Both the position numbers and the translations under genes were made by a program. The notes beneath the pieces were generated by a model. That model saw only the letters and a program-made list of their open reading frames with translations, was not told where the DNA came from and searched no databases. DNA of 64,000 nt from Frateuria_A sp035944355 (GTDB lineage: Bacteria > Pseudomonadota > Gammaproteobacteria > Xanthomonadales > Rhodanobacteraceae): the NCBI RefSeq assembly GCF_035944355.1, contig NZ_DASZBH010000012.1, forward strand, positions 239,320 through 303,319. The letters run 5' to 3'. Positions 27,712-37,400 of this stretch are shown here, one piece after another (position 1 is the stretch's first letter; each line of letters starts with the position of its first letter).

Positions 27712-29052
27712 TTACTGCAGTAGGGCGTTGACCGACTCGATGTCCTTCACGTCGATCGTGCCGGCGGCCTGCTTGAGCTGCAGCTGGTCGAGGATCAGCG
27801 CGTGGCGCGACTGCGAATAGCCGCTCTCGGCCTGGGTCAGGGTCTGGATCGCGTTGAGCACGTTGAGCATGGTCTGCGTGCCCACGTCGAAACCGGCGCG
27901 GGTGGCTTCCAGCGCCTTCTGGCCGGAATCGACCGAGGCCTTGTTCGCCTGCACCTGGCTGATGCCGGCGATCACCGAGCGGTAGTAGTTGAGCGTTTCG
28001 CGGGTGACCTGGCGGCGCTGCGCCTCGAGCGCATCCTCGGCCGCGTCGCGCTGATAGATCGACTGGCGCACGCGCGACTGCGTCGCGAAGCCGGAGAAGA
28101 TCGGCACCGTGAGGGTCAGGCCCACCGTGGTGCCGTAGCGGCCGTTGCGGTCGGCGAAGGCACCGGGCGCGTTCTGCAGCCAGCTCGACGAGGTGCCGCG
28201 GCTGACCGAGGCGCTGATCGTCGGCAGGTGGCCGGCACGCGCGGCGTTCACGCTGTGCGAGGCGGCTTCCACGTTGTACTGCTGGGCGATCACGTTCGGG
28301 TTGTTCTTGAGCGCTTCCTGCACCCAGGAATTGGGATCGGCCGGATTGGGCGCCACCATCGGCAGGTCGTCGCGCAGGCGCTTGAGCTCGCCGACCGGCT
28401 TGCCGGTGATCTGCGCCAGCGCCTCGCGCGCATCGTTCAGCGCGTTCTGCGCCGCGACCGTCTGCGCCTTGGCCAGCTCATAGTAGGACTTGGCCTGGTA
28501 GACGTCCGTCACTGCGGACAGGCCTACGTTGAAGCGCTGCTCGGCCTGTTCGTAGGACTGCTTGAACGCATCCTCGTTGGCCTTGGCGTAGGCGAGCTCG
28601 TCCTGGCTGGTGAGCACGCCGAAGTAGGCCTGGGTGACGCGCACGAACAGTTCCTGCAGGGCGGCGTTGTACTGCGCATCCTGCGAACTGGCCTGCGACT
28701 CGGCCGCGTGCAGGTCGGCGATCTTGCTGAGGTCCAGAACGGTCTGGCTCAGTTCCAGCGACTCGTCCCGCGAACGAAGATGCCCGGCGTTGACCGGCGC
28801 GCCGGTGCCGTTGGTGACGGTGGCGCTGCTGCCGCTGGACTGGGTGAGCGTGGCGCGGCCGGACAGTTGCGGCAACAGCGTGGCGCGGCTCTGCACCACG
28901 CCTTCGCCGACGGCAAGGCGCTGCGCCTCGGCCTGCGAGAGCACCGGGTCGTTGGCGCGCGCTTGGCGGTAGGCGTCCATCAGGTCCTCGCCATGGCCGG
29001 GCACGGCGATTGCCGACAAGGCCAGGGCCAGGGTCAGAAGCTTCAAGCGCAT
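27712..29052 (-). CDS. tolC: TolC-family outer-membrane efflux protein
   Basis: A 446-residue protein with a signal peptide (1-21). It has two OEP repeats with coiled-coil heptads: DAYRQARANDPVLSQAEAQR, QNALNDAREALAQITGKPVG, RDAAEDALEAQRRQVTRETL and LNVLNAIQTLTQAESGYSQSR. TolC trimers form the outer-membrane duct for type I secretion and RND/MFS/ABC efflux. The pcm-like gene stands 34 bases upstream on the same strand, a conserved pairing in Xanthomonadales. Confidence 0.94.
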   Translation of the reverse strand: MRLKLLTLALALSAIAVPGHGEDLMDAYRQARANDPVLSQAEAQRLAVGEGVVQSRATLLPQLSGRATLTQSSGSSATVTNGTGAPVNAGHLRSRDESLELSQTVLDLSKIADLHAAESQASSQDAQYNAALQELFVRVTQAYFGVLTSQDELAYAKANEDAFKQSYEQAEQRFNVGLSAVTDVYQAKSYYELAKAQTVAAQNALNDAREALAQITGKPVGELKRLRDDLPMVAPNPADPNSWVQEALKNNPNVIAQQYNVEAASHSVNAARAGHLPTISASVSRGTSSSWLQNAPGAFADRNGRYGTTVGLTLTVPIFSGFATQSRVRQSIYQRDAAEDALEAQRRQVTRETLNYYRSVIAGISQVQANKASVDSGQKALEATRAGFDVGTQTMLNVLNAIQTLTQAESGYSQSRHALILDQLQLKQAAGTIDVKDIESVNALLQ

Positions 29053-29086
29053 CGGGGTTGCCTCATGCAATCGATTTTGGGGAACG

Positions 29087-29746
29087 TCAGAAAACGAAAC
29101 GGCGCGGCGGCTCGGCGCCGGCCAGGTACGGCAGGTCGGTCTCGAACAGGTAGTCCTCGCGGTAGCCGCTGGCGCCCAGCTGGGTGAGCAGCACGGCCTG
29201 CTGCGCGGGCGACTCGCCGCGGATCGCCAGCAGCCGCCCGCCGGGCTTGAGCCAGCCGAGGAAGCGCTGGGGAACCTGCCACACCGCGCCGGTGACGACG
29301 ACGGCATCGAACTTTTCCTGCGGCTGCCATTCGTGGATCGCGTCGGCGGTGAGCACGCTGGCGTTGGCGATGCCGGCCGCGGCCAGCCGCGACTGCGCCG
29401 ATGCCGCGAGGTCGGCATGCACCTCCACGCTGGTCACGTGCGCGCACAGGCTGGCCATGCAGGCGGTGAGGAAGCCCGAGCCGGTGCCGATCTCCAGCAC
29501 GCGGTCGGCCGGCTGCAGGTTCAGCGCCTGCAGCACGCGGCCTTCGATCACCGGTTTCATCATCAGCTGGCCGTGGCCGATCGGCAGGGATGCGTCGGCG
29601 AACGCCAGCCGGCGATGTTCCGGCGCCACGAAATCCTCGCGGCGCACCTGCGCCAACGCGTCGAGGACGCGCGCGTCGAGCACATCCCAGGGGCGCACCT
29701 GGTTCTCGACCATGTTCTGCCGTGCCTGTTCGAAATTCATCGCCAT
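29087..29746 (-). CDS. protein-L-isoaspartate O-methyltransferase family (PCMT) protein
   Basis: A 219-residue SAM-dependent methyltransferase. It opens with NFEQARQNMVENQVRPWDVL. SAM motif I is VLEIGTGSGFLTACMASL, followed by VTSVEVHADLAASAQSRL and FDAVVVTGAVWQVP. The family repairs isoaspartyl residues, but this tolC-linked subfamily may have another target. Start at MAMNFEQ; the Met two codons later also fits. Probably in an operon with tolC. The A/T-rich 29750-29819 stretch upstream is the likely promoter. Confidence 0.88.
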   Translation of the reverse strand: MAMNFEQARQNMVENQVRPWDVLDARVLDALAQVRREDFVAPEHRRLAFADASLPIGHGQLMMKPVIEGRVLQALNLQPADRVLEIGTGSGFLTACMASLCAHVTSVEVHADLAASAQSRLAAAGIANASVLTADAIHEWQPQEKFDAVVVTGAVWQVPQRFLGWLKPGGRLLAIRGESPAQQAVLLTQLGASGYREDYLFETDLPYLAGAEPPRRFVF

Positions 29747-29928
29747 GGTCAAACGTCCGCAAGAATCAAAAAAGATCAAAAGGATAAGCGTTCGGCGGCC
29801 GCCGCGACAGTGCGTTTAGCCTGCGGCCTCCACGCTGGTGCCCGAAGTGCCGGAAGTCACCGCGCGGGATTGACGGAAGTCATGGACGGCGCGGTGTCCG
29901 CGGACATCATGCCGCCATGGCCGGGCGT

Positions 29929-30267
29929 TCAGGCGCTGTGGGTCCGCGGAGTCGCCGCGGATGCGGTCGGTCGCGCCGTGGCCGGCAGCAGCGCCCGCGC
30001 CGCCTCGACGGCGCGGTGCAGTGTCGCGTCCAGCCTGCGGATGCGCCCGTCCAGGCCGGGCCTGCGCTGCTCCGCCGCCAGGCACAGCCAGGCCAGCCAG
30101 CGCGCAAAGCGGTGGCGCTCGACCGGGTCGAGCGAGGCCAGCGCCGCGCGCACCCGCACGGCATGCAGGCGGGCGGCGGCGTGGCCCTGTTCCAGCCACG
30201 CGCCCAGTACCCGCTGGGCATGGCGGTACACTGGGCTCAAGGACAGCTGTGGAAGGGTCGAAGGCAT
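29929..30267 (-). CDS. hypothetical protein, helical, Arg/Ala-rich
   Basis: A 112-residue protein, not recognised. It is predicted all-helical with amphipathic stretches (SPVYRHAQRVLGAWLEQGHA, ALASLDPVERHRFARWLAWL) and an Ala/Thr-rich tail. It lies divergent from the TetR regulator, sharing the 30268-30360 promoter region, so the regulator may control it. Codon pattern has the high third-position GC of real genes, but support is only positional. Confidence 0.5.
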   Translation of the reverse strand: MPSTLPQLSLSPVYRHAQRVLGAWLEQGHAAARLHAVRVRAALASLDPVERHRFARWLAWLCLAAEQRRPGLDGRIRRLDATLHRAVEAARALLPATARPTASAATPRTHSA

Positions 30268-30298
30268 GACGGTTTCCAACGGAACTGGAAATAAGTAA

Positions 30299-30313
30299 AC
30301 CGATCCGTATAAT
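30299..30313 (+). promoter_or_regulatory. promoter and probable TetR operator
   Basis: ACCGATCCGT (30299-30308) is an 8-of-10 palindrome centred on GATC and runs directly into the -10 hexamer TATAAT (30308-30313) of the TetR gene. A repressor bound here would block its own promoter and the divergent one. Operator role is inferred from position. Confidence 0.45.
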
Positions 30314-30360
30314 AAAGTTCTCGTTCTTTCTTGTGAAGCCGTTCCGCTCAAGGTGTCGCC

Positions 30361-31011
30361 ATGAATTGTCCCGCCCACGCCAAGACTCCCGGCCCCGGTC
30401 GCCCGAAGGACATGGAGAAGCGCGCGGCCATCCTGGAGGCGGCCAAGGGACTGTTCATCCGCAACGCCTTCGCCGGCACCAGCATGGACGCCGTGGCGGC
30501 CGAGGCAGGTGTTTCCAAGCTCACCGTCTACAGCCATTTCGGCGACAAGGACAACCTGTTCCGCGAGGTCATCCGCGCCCGTGTGCAGGACCTGCTTCCC
30601 GAAGAGACCTACCATTTCGAACCGCGTGAGGACATCGCCGATACGCTCATGCGGGTGGCGCTCACCCACGCCAGGCTCGATTGCAACGCCGAGACCGTCG
30701 GCACCTTCCGCGCGATCCTCTCCGACTGCCGCCAGGGCAACCCCCGCTACGGCCGGTTGATGTGGGAAGAGGGTGCCACGCGCACGCATGGGTTGATGGA
30801 ACGCCTGCTGCAGCAGGCGGTTGACGCCGGCAAGCTGCAGATCGACGACGTGCCGCGCGCCAGCGTGCAGTTCCTTGCGTTGATCAAGGGCAACCTGATG
30901 ATGCGGCAGATGTTCGGCTGCTGCGAATGCCCGGAGAGCTACGCCGCCGAGATCGAGGCCACCGCCCGCGCCGGCGTGAAGATGTTCCTGCGCGCCTACC
31001 TGCCGCGCTGA
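30361..31011 (+). CDS. TetR/AcrR-family transcriptional regulator
   Basis: A 216-residue protein. HTH domain at residues 22-65: ILEAAKGLFIRNAFAGTSMDAVAAEAGVSKLTVYSHFGDK, with the family's YxHFxxK recognition helix. The C-terminal AefR-like ligand domain carries the uncommon GCCECPESYA near residue 185. Ligand unknown; the Cys pair could sense metals or oxidants, but that is only a guess. Divergent from the helical hypothetical gene. The downstream ferritin-like gene begins 90 bases after its stop. Confidence 0.9.
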   Translation: MNCPAHAKTPGPGRPKDMEKRAAILEAAKGLFIRNAFAGTSMDAVAAEAGVSKLTVYSHFGDKDNLFREVIRARVQDLLPEETYHFEPREDIADTLMRVALTHARLDCNAETVGTFRAILSDCRQGNPRYGRLMWEEGATRTHGLMERLLQQAVDAGKLQIDDVPRASVQFLALIKGNLMMRQMFGCCECPESYAAEIEATARAGVKMFLRAYLPR

Positions 31012-31100
31012 CGCGCACGCTTGTCGCCGATCCCGCTTCACCGGGGTTTCGCGCCGCCCTCACTAGCCTGCCCCGGTTCTCCACTTGCCGAGGGGCAATC

Positions 31101-31730
31101 ATGGCCAGCAAGCCGTTCCTGACCGACATCGAAGCCATCCGCAAGCGTGCCCGCGAGCACATCGACCAGGGCGCGATCACCGCCGGCTACAGCGCCGACC
31201 GCGAAACCGTGATCAAGCTGCTCAACGAGGCGCTGGCCACCGAGATCGTCTGCGTGCTGCGCTACAAGTACCACTACTACATGGCCTCGGGGATCCACTC
31301 GCAGGCGGTCAAGGCCGAGTTCCTGGAGCATGCGCAGCAGGAGCAGGAACACGCCGACCGCATCGCCGAGCGCATCGTGCAACTGGACGGCAAGCCCAAC
31401 CTCAATCCCGACGGCCTGGTCAGCCGTGCCCATGCCGACTACGCCGAGGGTGAGGACCTGGTGGACATGATCAAGGAGGACCTGGTCGCCGAGCGCATCG
31501 CCATCGACACCTACCGCGCCATCGTCGAATACCTCGGCGCGGACGACCCGACCACGCGGCGCGTCATGGAAGAGGTGATGGCGCAGGAGGAGGAGCACGC
31601 CGAAGACATGGCGACCCTGCTCGAACAGCTCGGCAAGATGGGCGAGCCGGCCCGCCCGGCGCAGGCGGAACGCGCTGCCACCACGACCGCGCGGTCGGGT
31701 TCCAACCCCGGATCGGGCTGGCAGCACTGA
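31101..31730 (+). CDS. ferritin-like/bacterioferritin-type protein
   Basis: A 209-residue four-helix-bundle protein. Iron-ligand pattern of the ferritin family: ALATEIVCVLRYKYHYYMAS (Glu), FLEHAQQEQEHADRIAERI (ExxH), IKEDLVAERIAIDTYRAI (Glu) and VMAQEEEHAEDMATLL (ExxH). Likely iron storage or oxidative-stress protection in the cytoplasm. The Ala/Arg/Ser-rich tail after residue 175 is non-conserved. AGGGG lies just before the ATG. It is followed by the QOR/LysR deletion scar. Confidence 0.9.
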   Translation: MASKPFLTDIEAIRKRAREHIDQGAITAGYSADRETVIKLLNEALATEIVCVLRYKYHYYMASGIHSQAVKAEFLEHAQQEQEHADRIAERIVQLDGKPNLNPDGLVSRAHADYAEGEDLVDMIKEDLVAERIAIDTYRAIVEYLGADDPTTRRVMEEVMAQEEEHAEDMATLLEQLGKMGEPARPAQAERAATTTARSGSNPGSGWQH

Positions 31731-31740
31731 TCCGCCACCA

Positions 31741-31815
31741 GCCGGTGAGCGCCAGCTTGCCGCTGCTGCCGCCGGCCTCGATGCGTCGGTGCGCCTCGCG
31801 CTGGGGCGCGACGTC
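31741..31815 (-). pseudogene. C-terminal remnant of a zinc-type alcohol dehydrogenase / quinone oxidoreductase
   Basis: Read leftwards the frame gives DVAPQREAHRRIEAGG then SSGKLALTG. MDR-family quinone oxidoreductases end AxEAHRxLExGxxxGKLVLT. About 25 codons remain, and no start or upstream domain exists. It abuts a LysR C-terminal remnant on the other strand. Confidence 0.5.
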
Positions 31816-31837
31816 CGGCGACGTCGTCTCGCAGTGT

Positions 31838-31909
31838 CGGCCGGTCCCGCCGCCGGTACGCGCCTTCGTCGACTTGCTGGACGAGCGCTTCGGTGTGGCG
31901 ACGCCGTGA
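31838..31909 (+). pseudogene. C-terminal remnant of a LysR-family regulator
   Basis: The plus frame gives RPVPPPVRAFVDLLDERFG ending in a TGA at 31907. LysR regulators typically end PxVRAFVDFLVERF. Nothing of the HTH or cofactor domain remains upstream. With the adjacent minus-strand remnant it marks the two outer ends of a formerly divergent pair whose middle was deleted. Confidence 0.5.
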
Positions 31910-31934
31910 GAGCGACCGTCGCGCGCCTGAGCGC

Positions 31935-31970
31935 AAAAAAAGCGCGCCGCCATCGCTGGCGACGCGCCTT
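31935..31970 (-). terminator. rho-independent terminator of ppa
   Basis: On the minus strand GGCGCGTCGCC pairs with GGCGGCGCGC around a six-base loop, followed by TTTTTTT. It begins 17 bases after the ppa stop. Confidence 0.85.
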
Positions 31971-31987
31971 CGCAGCCCGGCGTCCGC

Positions 31988-32521
31988 TTACTTGGTGGCC
32001 TGGTAGCGCTCGACGCCCGCGCGGATCTCGGCCTTCGCCTCTTCGGCGCCGACCCAGCCCTCGACCTTCACCCACTTGCCCTTCTCCAGGTCCTTGTAGT
32101 GCTCGAAGAAGTGGCCGATGCGCTCGAGCCAGTGCGGCGAGACGCCCTTGATGTCGGTGATGTGGGCATAGCCGGGGAAGATCTTCGGCGCCGGGATCAC
32201 GATCAGCTTCTCGTCGCTGCCGGCCTCGTCGCTCATCTTGAGCATGCCCACCGGGATGCAGCGGATCACCGACGCCGGGATCAGCGGCAGCGGCAGGATC
32301 ACCAGCGCGTCCAGCGGATCGCCGTCGCCGCCCAGCGTGCCCGGCACATAGCCGTAGTTGCACGGATAGCGCATCGGCGTGGACAGGATGCGGTCGACGA
32401 AGATCGCGTCGCTCTCCTTGTCCACCTCGTACTTGACCGGCTCGGCGTCCTTGGGAATTTCGATGACGACGTTGATTTCGTCCGGCACGTTGCGGCCGGA
32501 GGAGACGTGATGCAGACCCAT
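31988..32521 (-). CDS. ppa: inorganic pyrophosphatase, family I
   Basis: A 177-residue soluble enzyme hydrolysing PPi to phosphate. Signature residues: INVVIEIPKDAEPVKYEVDKE, YPCNYGYVPGTLGGDGDPLDALV (metal-binding Asp cluster), VGMLKMSDEAGSDEKLI and IGHFFEHYKDLEKGKWVK. Full length for the hexameric bacterial form. Monocistronic with a terminator. The same genome region also encodes a proton-pumping pyrophosphatase and a PPi-dependent phosphofructokinase, which compete for the same substrate. Confidence 0.97.
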   Translation of the reverse strand: MGLHHVSSGRNVPDEINVVIEIPKDAEPVKYEVDKESDAIFVDRILSTPMRYPCNYGYVPGTLGGDGDPLDALVILPLPLIPASVIRCIPVGMLKMSDEAGSDEKLIVIPAPKIFPGYAHITDIKGVSPHWLERIGHFFEHYKDLEKGKWVKVEGWVGAEEAKAEIRAGVERYQATK

Positions 32522-32838
32522 GGGAATCCTTCAGGGGAACGAAAAAGCGAGGCGCGAAAGGATACGGCAAACGCTGCTGCAACGCAGCGAAACACCTGGT
32601 CGCTGTTTAGCGGGCGTAGGGCGGACTCGGCCGGCGTCGCCCCAAGAAAACGCCCGCCGTCGGCGGCGGGCGAGGGAAGAAAGGGTTCGCCTGCGGCCTG
32701 GGGAAACCGACAGGCGAACCCAGGACGCCGGCGGGAAGGTGCGGCGTCGAGCAAAGCCTAGGGACGGCACCGGCCGCGTTACAGGGCCAATTCCCGCGCG
32801 CGCGGCCAGGCCAATGCGGGGCGCGTCGGCAAAGCGGA
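32522..32838. other. gene-free interval with two hairpins
   Basis: No credible coding frame. It holds the ppa promoter side, the MocR terminator (32644-32672) and a second perfect 11-base inverted repeat, GGGTTCGCCTG / CAGGCGAACCC, at 32683-32721 with a 17-base loop. The latter may be an extra terminator or an intergenic repeat. Confidence 0.5.
32644..32672 (-). terminator. probable terminator of the MocR gene
   Basis: On the minus strand CGCCCGCCG / CGGCGGGCG around a short loop, followed by TTTTCTT. Confidence 0.65.
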
Positions 32839-34278
32839 TCAATGGCCGGGCGGCACGGCGTCCAGGCATTCGCCGAACAGTTGCATCGCCTCGCGCAGCT
32901 CGGCGACCGACAGGCCGCAATAACCGAGCAGCAGTCCCGGCCGCTGCGGCGGCGAAACGTAGTGCGGCGCCATCGGATGCAGGCCGAGCCCGCGCCCCTG
33001 CGCATGCGCGATCAAGGCCTCGGCACCCGCCTGGTCGTAGCCGTTGAGCCAGGCCACCACATGCATGCCGGCCGGCGAATGCACGATCTGCACGCGCTCG
33101 CCCGCGTGGCGATGAAGCCCCGCGATCAGGGCTTCGCGGCGCGCCTGCAGTTCCTTGCGCGCGTGGCGCAGGTGGCGTTCGAAACCGCCGCTTTCCATGA
33201 AGTGCGCAAGCGCGGCCTGCTCGATGCCGGGCGAGGACATGTCGCTCAGGTACTTGGCGGCGTTGAAGTCCCCGCGCAGCGCCCTGGGCAGGACCACGTA
33301 ACCCAGGCGCAGCGCGCCGAACAGGCTCTTGGAGAAGGTGCCCGCGTAGATCACCCGGTCGCCCTCGTCGAGCGACCGCAGCGCGGCCAGCGGACGGCCG
33401 TCGTAGCGGAACTCGCCGTCGTAGTCGTCCTCGATGATCCAGCAGCGCTTCTGCGCGGCATAGCGCAGCAGTTCCAGCCGGCGCGGCAGCGACATCACGG
33501 CGCCGGTGGGAAACTGGTGCGAAGGGCTCACGCTGATCAGCTTCGGTGCGGCCTGCGGCAACTCGGCGCAGACCAGCCCGTCGTCGTCGGTCCTGACCGG
33601 GTGAAGCGTGGCGCCATGCGCGAGGAGGGCATGGTAGGCGCCGAAGTAGTGCGGCTCCTCCAGCACCACCGTGTCGCCTTCGTCGAGCAGCACGCGCGCG
33701 CACAGCGCATAGGCTTGCTGGGTGCCGGAGACGATCAGCACGTCCTCCGGTTGCGCCAGCAGGCCGCGCCGCCGCGCGAGGTAGTCGCAGATCTGCTGGC
33801 GCAGCGAGAGCAGGCCCCACGAGCCGGCGACCCCGAGCGAGGAGTAGGCGGCGGCGCGCGAAAGTTCGCGTCCCCACGCGGCATTCAGGGCCGGATTGGT
33901 CACCGGGTCGCCGTAGATCAGGTTGTAGCGCAGGCCGCGGTGCATGCCGCCGATGCCGCGGTGCGGCAGTTGCCGGGCGCGCGTGGCGTAGCGTGAGGCG
34001 GGCGCCATGGCCGCGGCTTCGGCGCTGCGCAGCGTGGGCGAAATCTGCAGCTGCGATACGTAGCTGCCCGAGCCCACGCGGCCGTTGATGAAACCTTCGG
34101 CGCGAAGTTGCTCGTAGGCGGCCAGCACGGTGGTGCGCGAGAGTTCCAGCTGATGCGCCAGCTCGCGGGTAGGCGGCAGGCGAACGCCGGCGGCCATGCG
34201 GCCGTCGAGGATCGCGCCCTTCAGGGCACGGGTCAGTTGCGCGTAGTGCGGGCCGTTGCCGTCGAGATCGAGAAACAT
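32839..34278 (-). CDS. MocR/PdxR-family regulator (GntR HTH fused to aminotransferase fold)
   Basis: A 479-residue protein. The N-terminal wHTH (residues 5-75) has QLTRALKGAILDGRMAAGVRLPPTRELAHQL, LSRTTVLAAYEQLRAEGF and the wing GRVGSGSYVS. A fold-type I aminotransferase domain follows, with the PLP-lysine region VIYAGTFSKSLFGALRLGY near residue 305 and WIIEDDYDGEFRYDGRPLAAL. Such regulators sense PLP or amino-acid adducts. No PLP or GABA pathway gene is adjacent, so the target is unknown. Start at MFLDLDGNG, directly before the HTH. Confidence 0.92.
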   Translation of the reverse strand: MFLDLDGNGPHYAQLTRALKGAILDGRMAAGVRLPPTRELAHQLELSRTTVLAAYEQLRAEGFINGRVGSGSYVSQLQISPTLRSAEAAAMAPASRYATRARQLPHRGIGGMHRGLRYNLIYGDPVTNPALNAAWGRELSRAAAYSSLGVAGSWGLLSLRQQICDYLARRRGLLAQPEDVLIVSGTQQAYALCARVLLDEGDTVVLEEPHYFGAYHALLAHGATLHPVRTDDDGLVCAELPQAAPKLISVSPSHQFPTGAVMSLPRRLELLRYAAQKRCWIIEDDYDGEFRYDGRPLAALRSLDEGDRVIYAGTFSKSLFGALRLGYVVLPRALRGDFNAAKYLSDMSSPGIEQAALAHFMESGGFERHLRHARKELQARREALIAGLHRHAGERVQIVHSPAGMHVVAWLNGYDQAGAEALIAHAQGRGLGLHPMAPHYVSPPQRPGLLLGYCGLSVAELREAMQLFGECLDAVPPGH

Positions 34279-34380
34279 GTCCGTGGCGCTCGGATCGGTC
34301 GCAAGTAGGACGCCGGAGCCACCGCCTGCACCGGGCTGAGACGATGGTAGCGCGCCGCCGCCGGCATCAGGCGACTGAAA

Positions 34381-34410
34381 CAAGCCACCGACCCGCAGGC
34401 CGGTGGCTCG
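34381..34410 (-). terminator. possible terminator of the TonB-dependent receptor
   Basis: On the minus strand AGCCACCG / CGGTGGCT stem with a ten-base loop and then TTGTTTC; 22 bases after the receptor stop. Confidence 0.5.
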
Positions 34411-34432
34411 GATGGCGGTCGGATTCCCAGAC

Positions 34433-37400
34433 TCAGTAATCGTAGGTCACCGACAACCGCACGGTGCGCGGGGGCTGCCAGAAGATGCCCTGGCCGTAGC
34501 TGTTGTTGATGGAGACGACGTTGGTGGCGCTGTCGTACGCGCTCTCGCCGACCGGCTGGGTCTGGATGGCCTTCTGCTGGTTGAACGCATTGAGCACATC
34601 GAGGTTGAGGCCCAGCTTGTGATCAGCGAACGCCGGCGTGTAGTGCACGCCGAGATTGACCTGCTCGGTCCACGGCGTATGGCCGATCGAGCCTGGCGGG
34701 ATGCGCACCCCATGGCACCAGTGGTAGTTGCCGCCGCCGCCGTTGTTGTAACCGGTCGGATCACCCGTGCCCGTCGGGCCGTAGTAGCCGAGACACTCCT
34801 TCGGCGTGCCAGACTGCGCCAGCAACGTGGCGGAGACCAGCCATTCCGGCGTGATCTGGTAGGCACCACGGAAACGGATCTGATGCTTGCGGATGTTGCT
34901 CAGCTCGCCGTCCTGGCCGTCCATGAGCTGCCAGGAATCCCAGTCTTCGGTCTTGGAGACGTCGGACTGGCCGAAATCGGAGCGCACCTGGCCCTCGGTG
35001 TTGCCGAAGCCGCGGCTGAAGGTGTAGTCCATGCGCCCGAACCACCGCCCGTCGAACGAATGCTCAAGGTACAGGTCCAGCGAGCCGATCTTGCGTATCG
35101 CGCCGTGGGTGAATCCCCAGTCCTGTTGGGTCATCGGCACCAGCTGCTGCTTGGTGCCATCGTCGGAGACGACCAGCATGTCGTTGGTCAGGCCTGGATT
35201 GATCAGGCGGCACTGGGCGGGTCCGTAGATCGAGTTGTAGTAGCCCGAATTGGGATCGCCCGCGTCCGTCGTGGTGATCAGCCCCATCCTCTGCATCTTC
35301 GCCTCGATCTGGCCCGGCGAGCACTCGTCGTCGATGGCCGTCTTGAGGTCGCGCCACATCGCCTTGGCGCCATAGACCCAGCTGTCGCCGAGCTTCTTGT
35401 CGAAGCCGACGATGAATTCGTCCACGTATTCCGGCTTCAAATTGCGCGCAGTGACCTGCTTCGGATCCTTGGGCAGGCCGAACTCGCCGTCCGGCGAGAC
35501 GGGAGCGCCGATCTGGGTCAGGCCAGTGGGAATGCCGGTGGTCGGGTCGATGCCGGTGTAGTTGTACTTGGTGATGATGAAGGTCGAACGGTTCGCCGCG
35601 CGCTCGGCCGCGTTGTCGGGCAGCGCAAGGTAGTAGCGGCCCGCGTTGCCGTAGAGCTTGAACGAGGAATCGCCGAACACGTCCCAGCTCACGCCGATGC
35701 GCGGCTCCCACTGGTTCTTCTCGTCGACGAAGGCCTGGCCGACGTCGTTGTAGTTGGTGAAGTGGTCGTTGCGCACGCCCAGATTCAGCAGCAGGTTCGG
35801 CGTGACCTGCCAGGCGTCCTGCAGGTAATAGGCTTTCTGCGTCATCGTCATGCTGGTCGCCCAGCCGATCTCGCGCTTGCGCACGATGTCGCCCGGGTAG
35901 TAGCGCCAGTAGTAATTGATCGACGGGTTGAACGGGTTCTGCTGGTCCGGCCCCTGGTGATGAGCCGCGTAGCTCATGTTGTCGATACCGGCCGACAGGT
36001 CGTGGTCGCCCAGCTTGTAGTCCAGGTCCACGCGCAGGCCGTGGGTGCCGTTGGTGGCTTTGGGGGAGGTCCAGTTGATGTTGGTCTGGCTGTTGACGAT
36101 GCCGTTGGAGCCGGTGCCAGGCGGCAGCAGGGCAGGGTCCTGGTTGTCTGCGCGGGCAATGAAGGGCAGCGGGCTGGTGTTGCTGTAGTCCACCGGATCC
36201 TGGAAGCGTGCCTTGCCGTACAGGATGCTCAGCGTCGCGTTGTCGGTGATATAGCTGGTGAAGTGGCCGACATAGAACTGGGCGTCGTCGCGGGTCACGT
36301 CGTTGTTGGTGACGAACGGACCCGACCTCAGCGTATCGGTGTCGAACGAATAGCTCGATCCGGCGCCCAGGCTCGAATTGTTCTTGAGCGCGGTCAACTC
36401 GAGGACGTTGCTGTCGGTGATGTTCCAGTCCAGCTTGCCGTAGAACTTGGTGTCCTTGTCCCGGTTGTATTGCACGAGCTGGTTGGCCGCGAACTCCACG
36501 TTGGTGGAATGCGTCCTGGTCGTCTCGCCCGCCAGGAACAGGAACAGCTTGTCCTTGATCAGCGGACCGCCGACGTAGGCCGAGTAAATGGTCTCCCACT
36601 GTTTGTTGTCGGCGCGATACTGGTTCAGTGTGCCGGGCTTGTTCGGGTTTTCCAGCTGGTAGGTGACCGGGCCGATCGGCGCGGGAATCGCCGGATGACC
36701 GTAATAGTTATTGACCGGGCTGGCCTCGAGAAAGCGCGGCTGCCAGACTACCTGGCCGCCGAAATGCCACTCGTTGGTGCCGCGCTTGCCCAGCTGGTTG
36801 ATCACGCCGCCGTCGGAGCGGCCGTACTTGGCGCTGTAGCCGCCGGTGAGTGTTTCCTGCTGGTCGATCGCGCCGTAGGGCAACTGGAAGCCGCCCAAGT
36901 TCTTGTACGGCTCGCCGGTGCTGTAGCCGTTGACGTAATAGGCGTTTTCCGTGACGGACGAACCGCCGAACGAGACGAGGGTGTGGTTGCCCGGGCCCAT
37001 GAAGAAGCTGCTGCCTGCCACGGTGCCCGGCGCCAGCAGTGCGATGGATTCGGCATCGCGCACCACCGGCAGCTTTTGCAGGTCGGCAGCGGTGATGATG
37101 GTGCTGGAGTTGACGCTGGATACGTCGATCGCCGGCAACGCGCTGGCCACCACCTGCACGGCGCCGAGGTTCTGGGCGTTGGCGGCGCTGGCGAACGAGG
37201 CCTCCACGCCGGTGGCGACACTCACGGCGATGCCCTCGCGCGTGGCGATCGTCTGTCCGCCGTTGCGCAGGATCACGGTGTAGGTGCCCACCGGCAGCGA
37301 CTTGATGGTGTAGTGCCCCTGAGCATCGACCGCCACCTCGCGGGTAAGCCCCGTGCTGCTCCTGGCCATCACCGTTTCACCGGCCGCCGCCGGCGCCGAG

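Noticed and set aside
32683..32721. 11-bp hairpin as a riboswitch or small RNA
   Set aside because: A single stem with a 17-base loop and no further conserved structure; more likely an intergenic palindrome or secondary terminator.
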